From: Pedobacter sp. MR2016-24
Lineage (GTDB): Bacteria > Bacteroidota > Bacteroidia > Sphingobacteriales > Sphingobacteriaceae
NCBI RefSeq assembly: GCF_026239655.1
Contig: NZ_JAPIVO010000009.1
Span: 391,356 to 455,355, forward strand
Direction of reading: 5' to 3'
DNA: 64,000 nucleotides
Shown: positions 55,254-63,562 of the stretch, piece by piece
Numbering within the stretch: the stretch's first letter is position 1
How the letters are laid out: every line of letters begins with the position of its first letter
Made by a program: the position numbers and the translations under genes
Notes under the pieces: generated by a model
Database searches by the model: none
What the model saw: the letters and a program-made list of their open reading frames with translations, nothing else
Told to the model about the DNA's origin: nothing

Positions 55254-55466
55254 ATGGATACTTTAAAATTTAAAACGAATATCAAATGTGGCGGATGTAT
55301 CGCCACTGTAAAACCGCATTTAGACAGTTTGAATGATTTAAAAAGCTGGGAAGTGGATACGCAGGGCGCTGATAAAATATTAACAGCAGATGGCGATGTG
55401 GCCAATTTAAGTCAGCAGATTATTGATGTATTAGCTAAGGCGGGATTTAAGGCAGAAAAAATCTAA
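55254..55466 (+). CDS. copZ: CopZ-like copper chaperone (HMA domain)
   Basis: A 70-residue single HMA domain, TNIKCGGCIATVKPHLDSL with Cys12 and Cys15 as the copper ligands. The usual hydrophobic residue before the motif is Lys (IKCGGC) and the Met of MxCxxC is absent. It would pass Cu(I) to CopA. It lies 35 bp after copA, and its TAA shares one base with the ATG of the next gene, so translation is coupled. Confidence 0.85.
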   Translation: MDTLKFKTNIKCGGCIATVKPHLDSLNDLKSWEVDTQGADKILTADGDVANLSQQIIDVLAKAGFKAEKI

Positions 55467-56032
55467 TGGTTTTGTATGTTAAAAATATGGTCTGCGATCG
55501 CTGTATACTCATCGTAAAACAGCAGCTGGAAGGTCTGGGATTTGCTGTCGGACCTGTCACTCTGGGTAAAGTTGAAGTAATGCCTGCGCCTGATGAAAGT
55601 CAGCGGCAGGACATTGCTGCTGCTTTCCAGGTATTGGGATTTGAACTGATTGATAAGGATAAGGACCAGCTGGTGGAACAGGTAAAAACTGCTGTCATCA
55701 ATCTTGTTCACTATTCCGATCTGAATGCTATGCGGCAGAGTATGACTACTGTTATCGCTGCTCAGCTCAACAAAGAATACGCTTACCTGAGCAGGTTATT
55801 CTCTGATGTGGAAGGGACTACGATAGAGAAATATATCATCAGCCAGAAAATTGAAAAGGTTAAGGAATTGCTGGAGTATGGAGAATTAAACCTGAACGAA
55901 ATCGCAGATCAAATGGGCTATAGCAGCAGTGCCCATCTGTCAACACAGTTCAAATCTATTACAGGTAGCTCACCGACTAAATTTAAAACCGGTTTGTCTG
56001 GCGGCAGAAAACCACTGGATCAGATCGGATAA
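55466..56032 (+). CDS. HMA-AraC fusion regulator, candidate copper sensor
   Basis: A 188-residue protein joining a metal-binding domain to a DNA-binding domain. Residues about 1-70 form an HMA-like fold (MVLYVKNMVCDRCILIVKQQL) with Cys10/Cys13 in the ligand positions. A linker of about 35 residues leads to an AraC-type HTH (about 105-185: NKEYAYLSRLFSDVEGTTIEKY, split before the second helix pair; LNEIADQMGYSSSAHLSTQFKS). The classic AraC ligand domain is absent. Start ATG 55466 overlaps the copZ stop. It probably senses Cu(I) and regulates this operon; the direction of regulation cannot be read. Confidence 0.8.
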   Translation: MVLYVKNMVCDRCILIVKQQLEGLGFAVGPVTLGKVEVMPAPDESQRQDIAAAFQVLGFELIDKDKDQLVEQVKTAVINLVHYSDLNAMRQSMTTVIAAQLNKEYAYLSRLFSDVEGTTIEKYIISQKIEKVKELLEYGELNLNEIADQMGYSSSAHLSTQFKSITGSSPTKFKTGLSGGRKPLDQIG

Positions 56033-56129
56033 AATGCACTGCTGCTGAAGAAATAAAAAATATCAGCCATTTTCCTTTCTCATTTGTTATTGCTATAAAT
56101 CAATAAGGATTTACCCAAAAATATCTCTT

Positions 56130-56411
56130 ATGAAAGCAATTTACAATGGACAGGTAGTCGCAGAAAGCGATGATACTGTTGTGGTCGAAAATAACCATTA
56201 CTTCCCCGCAGACGCTATTAATAAAGCCTTTTTCAAGTCGTCCGACAAACATACTTCCTGCCCCTGGAAAGGGGAGGCTTCTTATTATACACTGGAAGTT
56301 GACGGTGCGGTGAATGCCGATGCCGCATGGTATTATCCTGAGCCAAAAGATGCTGCGAAAGAGATAAAAGACCATGTTGCCTTTTGGAAAGGCGTAGAAA
56401 TTACTCAATAA
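56130..56411 (+). CDS. DUF427 protein
   Basis: A 93-residue DUF427 domain protein: MKAIYNGQVVAESDDTVVVE, NNHYFPADAI, SCPWKGEASYYTL, AWYYPEPKDAAKEIKDHVAFW. The Cys-Pro-Trp-Lys-Gly and YYPEP motifs are the family hallmark. Function is unknown; members are small beta proteins often found near redox genes. It is the first gene of the tight operon leading to the ergothioneine genes, 5 bp before the flavoprotein. Confidence 0.85.
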   Translation: MKAIYNGQVVAESDDTVVVENNHYFPADAINKAFFKSSDKHTSCPWKGEASYYTLEVDGAVNADAAWYYPEPKDAAKEIKDHVAFWKGVEITQ

Positions 56412-56416
56412 ACAAG

Positions 56417-57799
56417 ATGAAAGAATTTGATGCGATTGTAATAGGCGCCGGTCAGGCTGGTGTGCCTTTAGCAAAAAAACTGGCCCAGTCCGGCTTAAAA
56501 ACGGCACTTATAGAGAAGAGGATGGTCGGCGGTACCTGTATTAACGATGGCTGCACGCCTACTAAAGCCATGGTGGCTTCTGCCCGCCTCGCTTATTTAG
56601 CTTCGCGGAGCAGTGACCTCGGTATTGACATTCCAGCCTATACAATCGATTTTAAAGCAGTAATGGCACGTAAGTCCGCAATTGTAACGCAGTTCCGTGA
56701 AGGTGCACTTAAAGGTGTGGAGAAAACAGAAAACCTGACACTGATTTACGGGGAGGCCAAATTCAAAGACGATCAGACAATCTATGTCAACGGCAGGGAT
56801 GGAAATTTTGAAAATTATACTGCCAAACAGATATTTATCAATACCGGTGCAAGTCCCGTTATCCCGCAGATTGAAGGTGTGAACGAGATTAAATACCTTA
56901 CTTCCACGACCATTCTTCAGCTGGAAGAGATTCCTGAGCATTTGCTGATTGTGGGAGGCGGATATATCGGCCTTGAATTCGGACAGATGTTCAGGCGTTT
57001 TGGCTCAAAAGTTACTCTCCTGGAGAAATCGCGCAGGCTGATGCCTAAGGAAGATGATGATGTATGTGAGGTGATGTCTGAGATCTTTAAAGAAGATGGC
57101 ATAGAGATCCTGACGGAGGCAGAAGTAACGAAGTTTAGTAACAGTGCCAATGGCAAGATCAGTGTTACCGTAAAGCTGGAAGGAAAAGAAAGCAAACACA
57201 CCTGTACACATGTTTTACTGGCTTCGGGCAGAAAACCACAAACGGAAGCACTGGGACTGGAAAACACTGCGGTGGAATGTGATGATCACGGACATGTGAA
57301 AGTGAATGAATTTCTGGAAACCAAAGCTAAAAATGTGTATGCCTTAGGCGATGTAAAAGGTGGGCCTGCCTTTACCCAGATCTCCTATAACGACTATGTG
57401 ATAGTGACCAAAAACCTGCTTGAAAATGCGAAAATGAGCACGATCAACAGGATGGTTCCATACTGTATGTTTACGGATCCGCAATTGGGCAGGGTAGGTA
57501 TTACAGAAGATGAGGCTAAAGCGCAGGGTCTGGACTACCTGGTAGCTAAGATTCCTATGAAAAATGTAGCAAGGGCTATTGAAACAGCTGAAACCAGGGG
57601 TTTTATGAAAGCCGTTGTAGATAAAAAAACAAAACAGATTCTTGGCGCAACAGTTATAGGTGAACAGGGCGGAGAAATTATGACCGTTTTACAGATGGCC
57701 ATGATGGGAAAGGTTACCTACGAAGAAGTAAGATTTGCTACATTCGCTCATCCGCTGTATGCGGAATCATTAAATAACCTGTTCATGTCGCTCGCATAA
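56417..57799 (+). CDS. FAD-dependent pyridine nucleotide-disulfide oxidoreductase
   Basis: A 460-residue flavoprotein disulfide reductase of the MerA/dihydrolipoamide dehydrogenase class. I start at ATG 56417 (MKEFDAIVIGAGQAG); the longer TTG frame overlaps the DUF427 gene. Motifs: FAD GxGxxG near the start, redox-active Cys41/Cys46 in GGTCINDGCTPTK, the NADPH-binding HLLIVGGGYIGLEFG, the FAD loop VYALGDVKGGPAF, and the C-terminal His-Glu pair in FAHPLYAESLN. The reductase machinery is intact. It lacks the MerA C-terminal Cys pair and N-terminal HMA domain. Its stop abuts the ATG of the ABC transporter gene with no gap. The substrate is unknown; ergothioneine disulfide is a possibility from context. 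Confidence 0.88.
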   Translation: MKEFDAIVIGAGQAGVPLAKKLAQSGLKTALIEKRMVGGTCINDGCTPTKAMVASARLAYLASRSSDLGIDIPAYTIDFKAVMARKSAIVTQFREGALKGVEKTENLTLIYGEAKFKDDQTIYVNGRDGNFENYTAKQIFINTGASPVIPQIEGVNEIKYLTSTTILQLEEIPEHLLIVGGGYIGLEFGQMFRRFGSKVTLLEKSRRLMPKEDDDVCEVMSEIFKEDGIEILTEAEVTKFSNSANGKISVTVKLEGKESKHTCTHVLLASGRKPQTEALGLENTAVECDDHGHVKVNEFLETKAKNVYALGDVKGGPAFTQISYNDYVIVTKNLLENAKMSTINRMVPYCMFTDPQLGRVGITEDEAKAQGLDYLVAKIPMKNVARAIETAETRGFMKAVVDKKTKQILGATVIGEQGGEIMTVLQMAMMGKVTYEEVRFATFAHPLYAESLNNLFMSLA

Positions 57800-58699
57800 A
57801 TGATTACAGCACAAAACCTCATTAAGCATTTTGGAACGGCTACAGCCGTTAACAATATCAGTTTTGAGGTAAAAGAAGGAGAAAACCTTGTTTTACTTGG
57901 AACCAGCGGCTGCGGTAAAACCACTACGCTGCGGATGATCAACAGGCTTATCGAGCCTGATTCGGGAACTGTATTTGTGAATGGCACCGATATCAGGACC
58001 CAGCAGCCGGAGGTTTTGCGGCGTGGAATAGGTTATGTGTTACAAAACCATGGTCTGTTCCCGCATTATACGGTAGCTGAAAATATTGCCATTGTGCCCC
58101 GATTGCTGAAATGGGCAGATCAGGATATCAGAAAACGTGCGGATGAACTGTTTCAGAAGCTGAACCTTGATGCTTCTCTGGCTGGTCAATATCCAGCTGC
58201 ATTGAGCGGCGGACAGCAGCAGCGGGTTGGCCTGGCCAGGTCACTGATGGTGAATCCGCCCCTTTTACTGATGGATGAGCCTTTTGGCGCCCTGGATAAT
58301 TTAACGCGGATCAGCATCAGGAAGGAATTCAGGGCACTGGACGAGCTGGTGAAAAAAACGATTGTTATGGTGACCCATGATGTACAGGAAGCATTTGAGA
58401 TGGGGGACAGGATTTGTTTAATGGACAAAGGTGAGATTAAGCAGATAGGTACACCAGAAGAGTTATTGTTTAAACCGGCCAACGACTTTGTGCGGGGATT
58501 CTTTGATGAGCAGCGCTTACAGCTGGAGCTCAGATCAGTATTACTGAAAGAAGTTTTTCCTGAATCCGACGCCAGTAGTGAGGTTTCGGTATGGGACAGG
58601 ATGGATGCATTATTACATCCTGAAAATGGAAATTTGCCCGCTGACGATATTAGAATAGGAGACCTGATGCGTGCTTTTGAAACCTATAAAAGAAAATAA
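57800..58699 (+). CDS. ABC transporter ATP-binding protein (OpuCA/EgtV type)
   Basis: A 299-residue ATPase of the osmoprotectant/ergothioneine importer family. Walker A GTSGCGKTTTLR (34-41 core), Q-loop YVLQNHGLFPHYT, signature LSGGQQQRVGLARSL, Walker B LLLMDEPFGALD and the H-loop MVTHDV are intact. A C-terminal extension follows without CBS domains. Zero-gap junctions to the flavoprotein before and the permease after show translational coupling. Co-location with egtB and egtD suggests the ergothioneine importer EgtUV rather than a glycine-betaine system; this is inference. Confidence 0.88.
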   Translation: MITAQNLIKHFGTATAVNNISFEVKEGENLVLLGTSGCGKTTTLRMINRLIEPDSGTVFVNGTDIRTQQPEVLRRGIGYVLQNHGLFPHYTVAENIAIVPRLLKWADQDIRKRADELFQKLNLDASLAGQYPAALSGGQQQRVGLARSLMVNPPLLLMDEPFGALDNLTRISIRKEFRALDELVKKTIVMVTHDVQEAFEMGDRICLMDKGEIKQIGTPEELLFKPANDFVRGFFDEQRLQLELRSVLLKEVFPESDASSEVSVWDRMDALLHPENGNLPADDIRIGDLMRAFETYKRK

Positions 58700-60268
58700 A
58701 TGGAGCAGACAACAGGTTTCTGGCAATTTATAGCGCAGCAGTCCGACAAACTCTGGAGTCAGACCCTGGCACATGTGGGGCTGACCCTGATCTCATTGAT
58801 TATCGCAATTCTCATCGCAGTCCCATTGGGGATATGGATTGCCAGGAAACAGCGTATTGCGGGTGCGGTGCTTGGTTTTGCAGGTGTTTTACAGACGATC
58901 CCAAGTATTGCTTTATTAGGAATTATGATTCCTTTCCTGGGAATAGGTCCTAAACCTGCAATTCTGGCTCTTTTTCTATACGCTTTATTGCCCATTATCA
59001 GAAATACCTATACGGGTATCAGTGGCGTTAATGCAGCTGTTATTGATGCGGCACGGGGAATGGGGATGAGCAACTGGCAGATTCTGACTAAAGTGGAACT
59101 ACCTTTAGCCTTTCCGGTCTTGATGGCCGGCATACGCACTGCTACGGTGATTAACGTTGGTGTGGCCACCCTCGCCGCTTATATTGCTGCCGGCGGTTTG
59201 GGGGAATTTATCTTCGGCGGTATTGCGCTGAACAATTCCAATATGATCCTTGCCGGTGCAATTCCTGCGGCATTACTCGCGATCCTGCTTGATTTTCTGC
59301 TTTCCCTGCTGCAGAGAGTAAACCTGAAGCGGGTGCGGGTCACTTATGTAATTTTACCTTTTATACTGGTAACGATGAGCTCCTTCTATTTGCTGCCTAC
59401 ACAAATTGGCGGCAGAATGCTCGGGGGCTTTACGCCTGAATTTATGGGCAGGCAAGATGGTTATCTGGGTCTGAAAAAAGTGTACCATTTAGGAATTGAA
59501 ACGGTGGTGATCAGCGATGCAGTGATGTACAAAGCGGCCTTCGAGAAAAAATTGGATGTGATTAGCGGATATAGTACTGACGGGCGCTTGAAGGCTTTTA
59601 ACCTGATCACCCTGGTGGACGACCGGCACATCTTTCCCCCTTATTATGCGGCACCTATTGTCAGGCAGGCCGTTCTGGACAAACATCCGGAACTGGAAGC
59701 TATTCTCAACCAGTTAGCGGGAGTGATTAACGACTCGACCATGACGGCATTGAATTACAAGGTGGATGAGCTCAAACAGAGTCCGGAGAAAGTGGCCATG
59801 GATTTTATGCGTTCCCGTCATTTGTATAGACCAGCCAGAAATGGCAGTGGCGGAACGATCAGGATAGGGTCCAAAATATTTGGTGAACAATATATTTTAG
59901 CGCAGATGTATAAAATCCTGATTAACGGGAATTCTGAGCTCCAGGTAGAGACCAAAACTGGTTTGGGTGGGACAAAGATTTGTTTTGATGCACTGACTAA
60001 TAACCAGATCGACTTTTATCCTGAATATACTGGGACGGGTTTTCTGGTCCTGCTGCAGCCTGATGAACAGACTACTAAAAAACTAGGTGGTGATACCGAT
60101 GGAGTTTACCGCTATGTGAGTCAGCAGTTTAATGAAAAATACCAGATTAAGTGGCTAAAACCGATAGGATTTAATAATACCTATGCATTGATGATGAGGC
60201 GAGAACAGGCACAGAGTTTGCAGATCAAATCTATAACAGACTTAACAAAACATCTAAACAAAAATTAA
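58700..60268 (+). CDS. Fused ABC permease/substrate-binding protein (OpuC/EgtU type) with permuted binding domain
   Basis: A 522-residue inner-membrane protein. Residues about 1-205 are an OpuC-type permease with the coupling motif INAAVIDAARGMGMSNWQ-like (GVNAAVIDAARGMGM). A tether helix lies near 215-235. The periplasmic binding domain has its halves in swapped order. The segment that normally comes second (EFMGRQDGYLGL, GYSTDGRL, DDRHIFPPYYAAPIV, LNYKVDE, VAMDFM) occupies 247-378, then a short RNGSGGT linker. The segment that normally comes first (IRIGSKIFGEQYILAQ, IDFYPEYTGTGF, IGFNNTYALMM, SITDL) occupies 387-522 and ends the protein. EgtU is a known fused permease-binding protein for ergothioneine. 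Next to egtB/egtD it is the best functional guess. Confidence 0.88.
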   Translation: MEQTTGFWQFIAQQSDKLWSQTLAHVGLTLISLIIAILIAVPLGIWIARKQRIAGAVLGFAGVLQTIPSIALLGIMIPFLGIGPKPAILALFLYALLPIIRNTYTGISGVNAAVIDAARGMGMSNWQILTKVELPLAFPVLMAGIRTATVINVGVATLAAYIAAGGLGEFIFGGIALNNSNMILAGAIPAALLAILLDFLLSLLQRVNLKRVRVTYVILPFILVTMSSFYLLPTQIGGRMLGGFTPEFMGRQDGYLGLKKVYHLGIETVVISDAVMYKAAFEKKLDVISGYSTDGRLKAFNLITLVDDRHIFPPYYAAPIVRQAVLDKHPELEAILNQLAGVINDSTMTALNYKVDELKQSPEKVAMDFMRSRHLYRPARNGSGGTIRIGSKIFGEQYILAQMYKILINGNSELQVETKTGLGGTKICFDALTNNQIDFYPEYTGTGFLVLLQPDEQTTKKLGGDTDGVYRYVSQQFNEKYQIKWLKPIGFNNTYALMMRREQAQSLQIKSITDLTKHLNKN

Positions 60269-60269
60269 T

Positions 60270-61418
60270 ATGTCACTCTGGGAGAAATACGCAGCAGTTA
60301 GGGCGCATAGCGTGCTGATTTGTTCAAAACTGCAGAAAGAAGACTACGTAGTACAACCAGTAGCAGATGTGAGTCCGCCTAAATGGCACCTTGGGCACAC
60401 CACCTGGTTCTTTGAAACTTTCATCCTGATCCCGAATGCCGTAGCCTATCAGCCATTCAATGCTGATTACAATTACGTTTTTAACAGTTATTACGAAAAT
60501 ATAGGAGCAAGAGTGATCCGCACGGACAGGGGAAACCTGAGCAGGCCGACTGTAGACGACGTGTTTAAATACCGCGCTTATGTAGACGGGGCAATAGAGA
60601 AGTTCCTGTCCTGTGCCTGTAGCGAGGAAGTTAAAGAGTTGCTGGAACTAGGTTTAAATCATGAACAACAACACCAGGAACTTCTATGGTATGACATCAA
60701 ATATATATTAGGACATAATCCTCTTTTTCCGGCCTATGCTACCGAGAATATTGAAAATCAGCTGAAAAATGCCGGACAGGGCTGGCTTTCGTTTGAAGAA
60801 GGCGTATATGAAGTGGGGTATAATGGCACTGATTTCCACTTCGATAATGAGCTGGGGAGGCATAAGGTCTATATCCAGAATTTCAGTATATCAGCAAGTT
60901 TAGTTACCAATGGTGAATACCTGCAGTTTATACTGGCCGGTGCTTACCAGGATTTTAATTTATGGCATGCCGAAGGCTGGGACTGGGTGAAGAACAATTC
61001 AGTAACTGCTCCCATGTATTGGTATGAAATAGAGGGCACCTGGCACCGTTACAGTCTGTCTGGCTTAATGCTGCTGGATCCTGATGCACCCGTGTCCAAC
61101 ATCAGCTACTATGAAGCTGCGGCATATGCACAGTGGAAAGGTATGCGATTGCCTACTGAATTTGAATGGGAGGTAGCTTCTGCTCAACTGGAGTGGGGAA
61201 CTTTATGGGAGTGGACAGAAAGTGCCTATCTCCCTTATCCTGGTTTCTCTAAAGCTGCTGGTGCATTAGGAGAATACAACGGGAAATTTATGGTTAACCA
61301 GAAAGTCTTGCGTGGTGCATCGATAGCCACCCCGAAAGACCATAGCAGAAATACCTATCGCAATTTTTTTCACCCAAATTTACGCTGGATGTTTAGCGGC
61401 ATCAGGCTCTCCAAATAG
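60270..61418 (+). CDS. egtB: Ergothioneine biosynthesis sulfoxide synthase EgtB
   Basis: Iron(II)-dependent enzyme that joins hercynine to a cysteine thiol with O2. The N-terminal DinB-like domain supplies the metal ligands: His43 in WHLGHTTWFFE and His131/His135 in LNHEQQHQELLW, an HxxxH pair at the EgtB spacing. The C-terminal FGE/sulfatase-modifying-type domain has APMYWYEIEG, SYYEAAAYAQWKGMRLPTEFEWE (split at YAQW) and RNFFHPNLRWMFSGIRLSK. At 382 residues it is somewhat short. No egtA or egtC lies nearby, so it may use free cysteine as some EgtB types do. There is a one-base gap after the transporter gene. Confidence 0.9.
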   Translation: MSLWEKYAAVRAHSVLICSKLQKEDYVVQPVADVSPPKWHLGHTTWFFETFILIPNAVAYQPFNADYNYVFNSYYENIGARVIRTDRGNLSRPTVDDVFKYRAYVDGAIEKFLSCACSEEVKELLELGLNHEQQHQELLWYDIKYILGHNPLFPAYATENIENQLKNAGQGWLSFEEGVYEVGYNGTDFHFDNELGRHKVYIQNFSISASLVTNGEYLQFILAGAYQDFNLWHAEGWDWVKNNSVTAPMYWYEIEGTWHRYSLSGLMLLDPDAPVSNISYYEAAAYAQWKGMRLPTEFEWEVASAQLEWGTLWEWTESAYLPYPGFSKAAGALGEYNGKFMVNQKVLRGASIATPKDHSRNTYRNFFHPNLRWMFSGIRLSK

Positions 61419-61420
61419 AT

Positions 61421-62359
61421 ATGAATCAATTTTTAGAAGAGGTTTTAAATGACCTTTCCAATTCTCCCAAGAGATTAAACTCCAAGTATTTTTACGATGA
61501 GAAAGGCGACAAGCTCTTTCAGGATATTATGAACTGTCCGGAATACTATCCTACAGATTGTGAGATGGAGATATTTACTGCCCACACCAAAGAGCTTGCC
61601 CTGGCATTGAAAAACGGTTTCAATACATTTGATCTGGTAGAGTTAGGTGCTGGTGATGCGACTAAGTCGAGCCACCTGTTGCGGGAACTTGTCGATATGC
61701 AGGTAGAATTTACCTATATGCCTATAGATATTTCTTCTTCTATGATCAGCTATCTGGAAGAATCATTGCCCCTGAAAATAGAGGGGCTTAGTGTGCAGGG
61801 CTTAAACGGAGAGTATTTTGATATGCTCCAGCAATCGAATCAACTCTCGTCAAGGAAAAAGGTGGTGTTGATGCTGGGTGGTAATCTGGGGAATGAAACA
61901 CCTGAAAATGCATTGGCATTTTGTCGTAAGATGCGTTCCGTTTTACAGGAAGGTGATATTTTGTTAGTGGGATTCGATTTGAAAAAGCATCCGGCAACTA
62001 TACTGGCTGCTTACAATGACGCTGCCGGCTTTACCAGGGATTTTAACCTGAATTTGCTGCATCGCATTAACAGTGAGCTGGGAGGCAATTTTGACAGTAC
62101 ACAATTTGAACATTATCCAACATACGACCCCTCAACCGGCGCCTGTAAAAGCTTTCTGATTAGCAAGATAGACCAGGAGGTAATTATTTCAGGACAAACT
62201 TTTATATTTGAGGCGAACGAATTCATTTTTATGGAAATCTCTCAAAAGTATAGTGTTACTGAAACAGAAGAACTTGCAGCTGCCTGCGGGTTTAGGACGG
62301 TAAGACATTTCTTCGACCATAAACAATGGTTTGTAGATACTGTTTGGCAATGCGTGTAG
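61421..62359 (+). CDS. egtD: L-histidine N-alpha-methyltransferase EgtD
   Basis: SAM-dependent enzyme trimethylating histidine to hercynine, the first step of ergothioneine synthesis. A 312-residue protein with the family opening SPKRLNSKYFYDEKGDKLF and the SAM-binding FDLVELGAGDATKSS. It also has YMPIDISSSMI, LMLGGNLGNE, the GFDLKKHP strand and the C-terminal FIFMEISQKYS with the Glu and Ser that bind the histidine. It lies 2 bp after egtB and overlaps the next gene by 10 bp, so the two steps are co-expressed with the transporter. Confidence 0.93.
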   Translation: MNQFLEEVLNDLSNSPKRLNSKYFYDEKGDKLFQDIMNCPEYYPTDCEMEIFTAHTKELALALKNGFNTFDLVELGAGDATKSSHLLRELVDMQVEFTYMPIDISSSMISYLEESLPLKIEGLSVQGLNGEYFDMLQQSNQLSSRKKVVLMLGGNLGNETPENALAFCRKMRSVLQEGDILLVGFDLKKHPATILAAYNDAAGFTRDFNLNLLHRINSELGGNFDSTQFEHYPTYDPSTGACKSFLISKIDQEVIISGQTFIFEANEFIFMEISQKYSVTETEELAAACGFRTVRHFFDHKQWFVDTVWQCV

Positions 62360-63519
62360 AAAAATGTGATATTGTTATATGCGGCGCGGGTTTAGCAGGT
62401 ATGAGCCTTTTATACCGTGCCATGAAATCGGGCTTGTGGAAGGATCAGTCGGTCATCGTCATTGACAGTATAATCAGGGACAAGGAAGAGCGGATCTGGT
62501 CGTTCTGGAAACAGGGAAAGACGGATTTTGACGAACTGATTTTCAAGGACTGGCACCATTTGATTTTTTATAGTAATAAGGTTGAACGCAAAGCATTAAA
62601 AACAGGGCAGTACACTTATAATTCCATATCCAGCGTTGATTTTTTTAGTCATGTGTTCGATTATCTGTATGCGCTGCCGAATATCAGCTTTATCACAGCT
62701 GAAGTGAACGAAGTCATTAACGAACAGCAGTATTGCCGCGTCATTACTCCGGAAGTTACTTACAGCAGTACCTACGTTTTTAACTCCATTTATAAAAAGC
62801 CGGAACTGAGGAACGGCGACTATTATTTGCTGCAGCATTTTAAAGGCTGGCGGATCAAATGCAGTTATGACAGGCCTGCATTAGACGAAGCTTATCTGAT
62901 GGATTTTCGCGCCAGTCAGGTTCATGGGACTACTTTTTTTTATACTTTACCAGTTGCTGAAGACGTACTTTTTGTGGAATATACACTCTTTTCAGAAGTT
63001 GTATTGCCAGATAAAGAGTACACTACACATCTGCATGCTTACATTACGCGTGTGCTGGGTATCAATACCTATGAAATACTGAAAGAGGAATTTGGCGTCA
63101 TACCAATGACCAATCATCGGTTCGAGCGTTTTGATGGAAATATTATTTATCTCGGCACTGCTGGAGGAGATACGAGGGCAAGCACGGGATACACCTTTAC
63201 CAATCTGCAAAAGACCATTACTAAAATACTCGATTCCTGGGAGAAGACCGGGACACCTTTTTTCAAAAAAGAAACACTGGGTTTAAAACAGTCTTTATAT
63301 GACGCGACCTTGCTGGGCGTATTGTCGCGGCGAAAATATCATGGCTACCAGTTATTTGGTGATTTATTTAAAAAGACACCTGCGACCATTATTTTTAAGT
63401 TTCTTGATGCTGAAACTTCCCTGTGGGAGGATATGATGGTGATGAAGAGTTTGAGGATATTCCCTTTCCTTAAAGCCTTTATTGTTGCTGTTTTCTGGAA
63501 AATCTTCTCCAAAAAATAA
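62350..63519 (+). CDS. Lycopene cyclase family protein
   Basis: A 389-residue flavoprotein-type protein of the lycopene beta-cyclase (CrtY/CrtL) family. The N-terminal dinucleotide fold is IVICGAGLAGMSLLYRAM. Later motifs RIWSFW, YTLPVAEDVLFVEYTLFS, EFGVIPMT and YLGTAGGDTRASTGYTFTNLQ are the family signatures. ATG 62350 overlaps the end of egtD by 10 bp; the upstream ATG 62326 would add eight residues. It would cyclise the ends of lycopene-type carotenoids; no other carotenoid gene is in the window. Its coupling to egtD is unusual. Confidence 0.88.
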   Translation: MRVEKCDIVICGAGLAGMSLLYRAMKSGLWKDQSVIVIDSIIRDKEERIWSFWKQGKTDFDELIFKDWHHLIFYSNKVERKALKTGQYTYNSISSVDFFSHVFDYLYALPNISFITAEVNEVINEQQYCRVITPEVTYSSTYVFNSIYKKPELRNGDYYLLQHFKGWRIKCSYDRPALDEAYLMDFRASQVHGTTFFYTLPVAEDVLFVEYTLFSEVVLPDKEYTTHLHAYITRVLGINTYEILKEEFGVIPMTNHRFERFDGNIIYLGTAGGDTRASTGYTFTNLQKTITKILDSWEKTGTPFFKKETLGLKQSLYDATLLGVLSRRKYHGYQLFGDLFKKTPATIIFKFLDAETSLWEDMMVMKSLRIFPFLKAFIVAVFWKIFSKK

Positions 63520-63562
63520 TCTGTAAATTGCGGAGGTAAACAATCTTTAGCTCCTTTATATC

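Noticed and set aside
56384..56416. Eleven-codon N-terminal extension of the flavoprotein
   Set aside because: It lies inside the DUF427 gene and adds basic residues ahead of the FAD-binding strand; ATG 56417 fits the family.
57800..60268. Plain glycine-betaine osmoprotectant transporter
   Set aside because: Not excluded biochemically, but the fused EgtU-like form and zero-to-two-base coupling to egtB/egtD make an ergothioneine-related role more likely.
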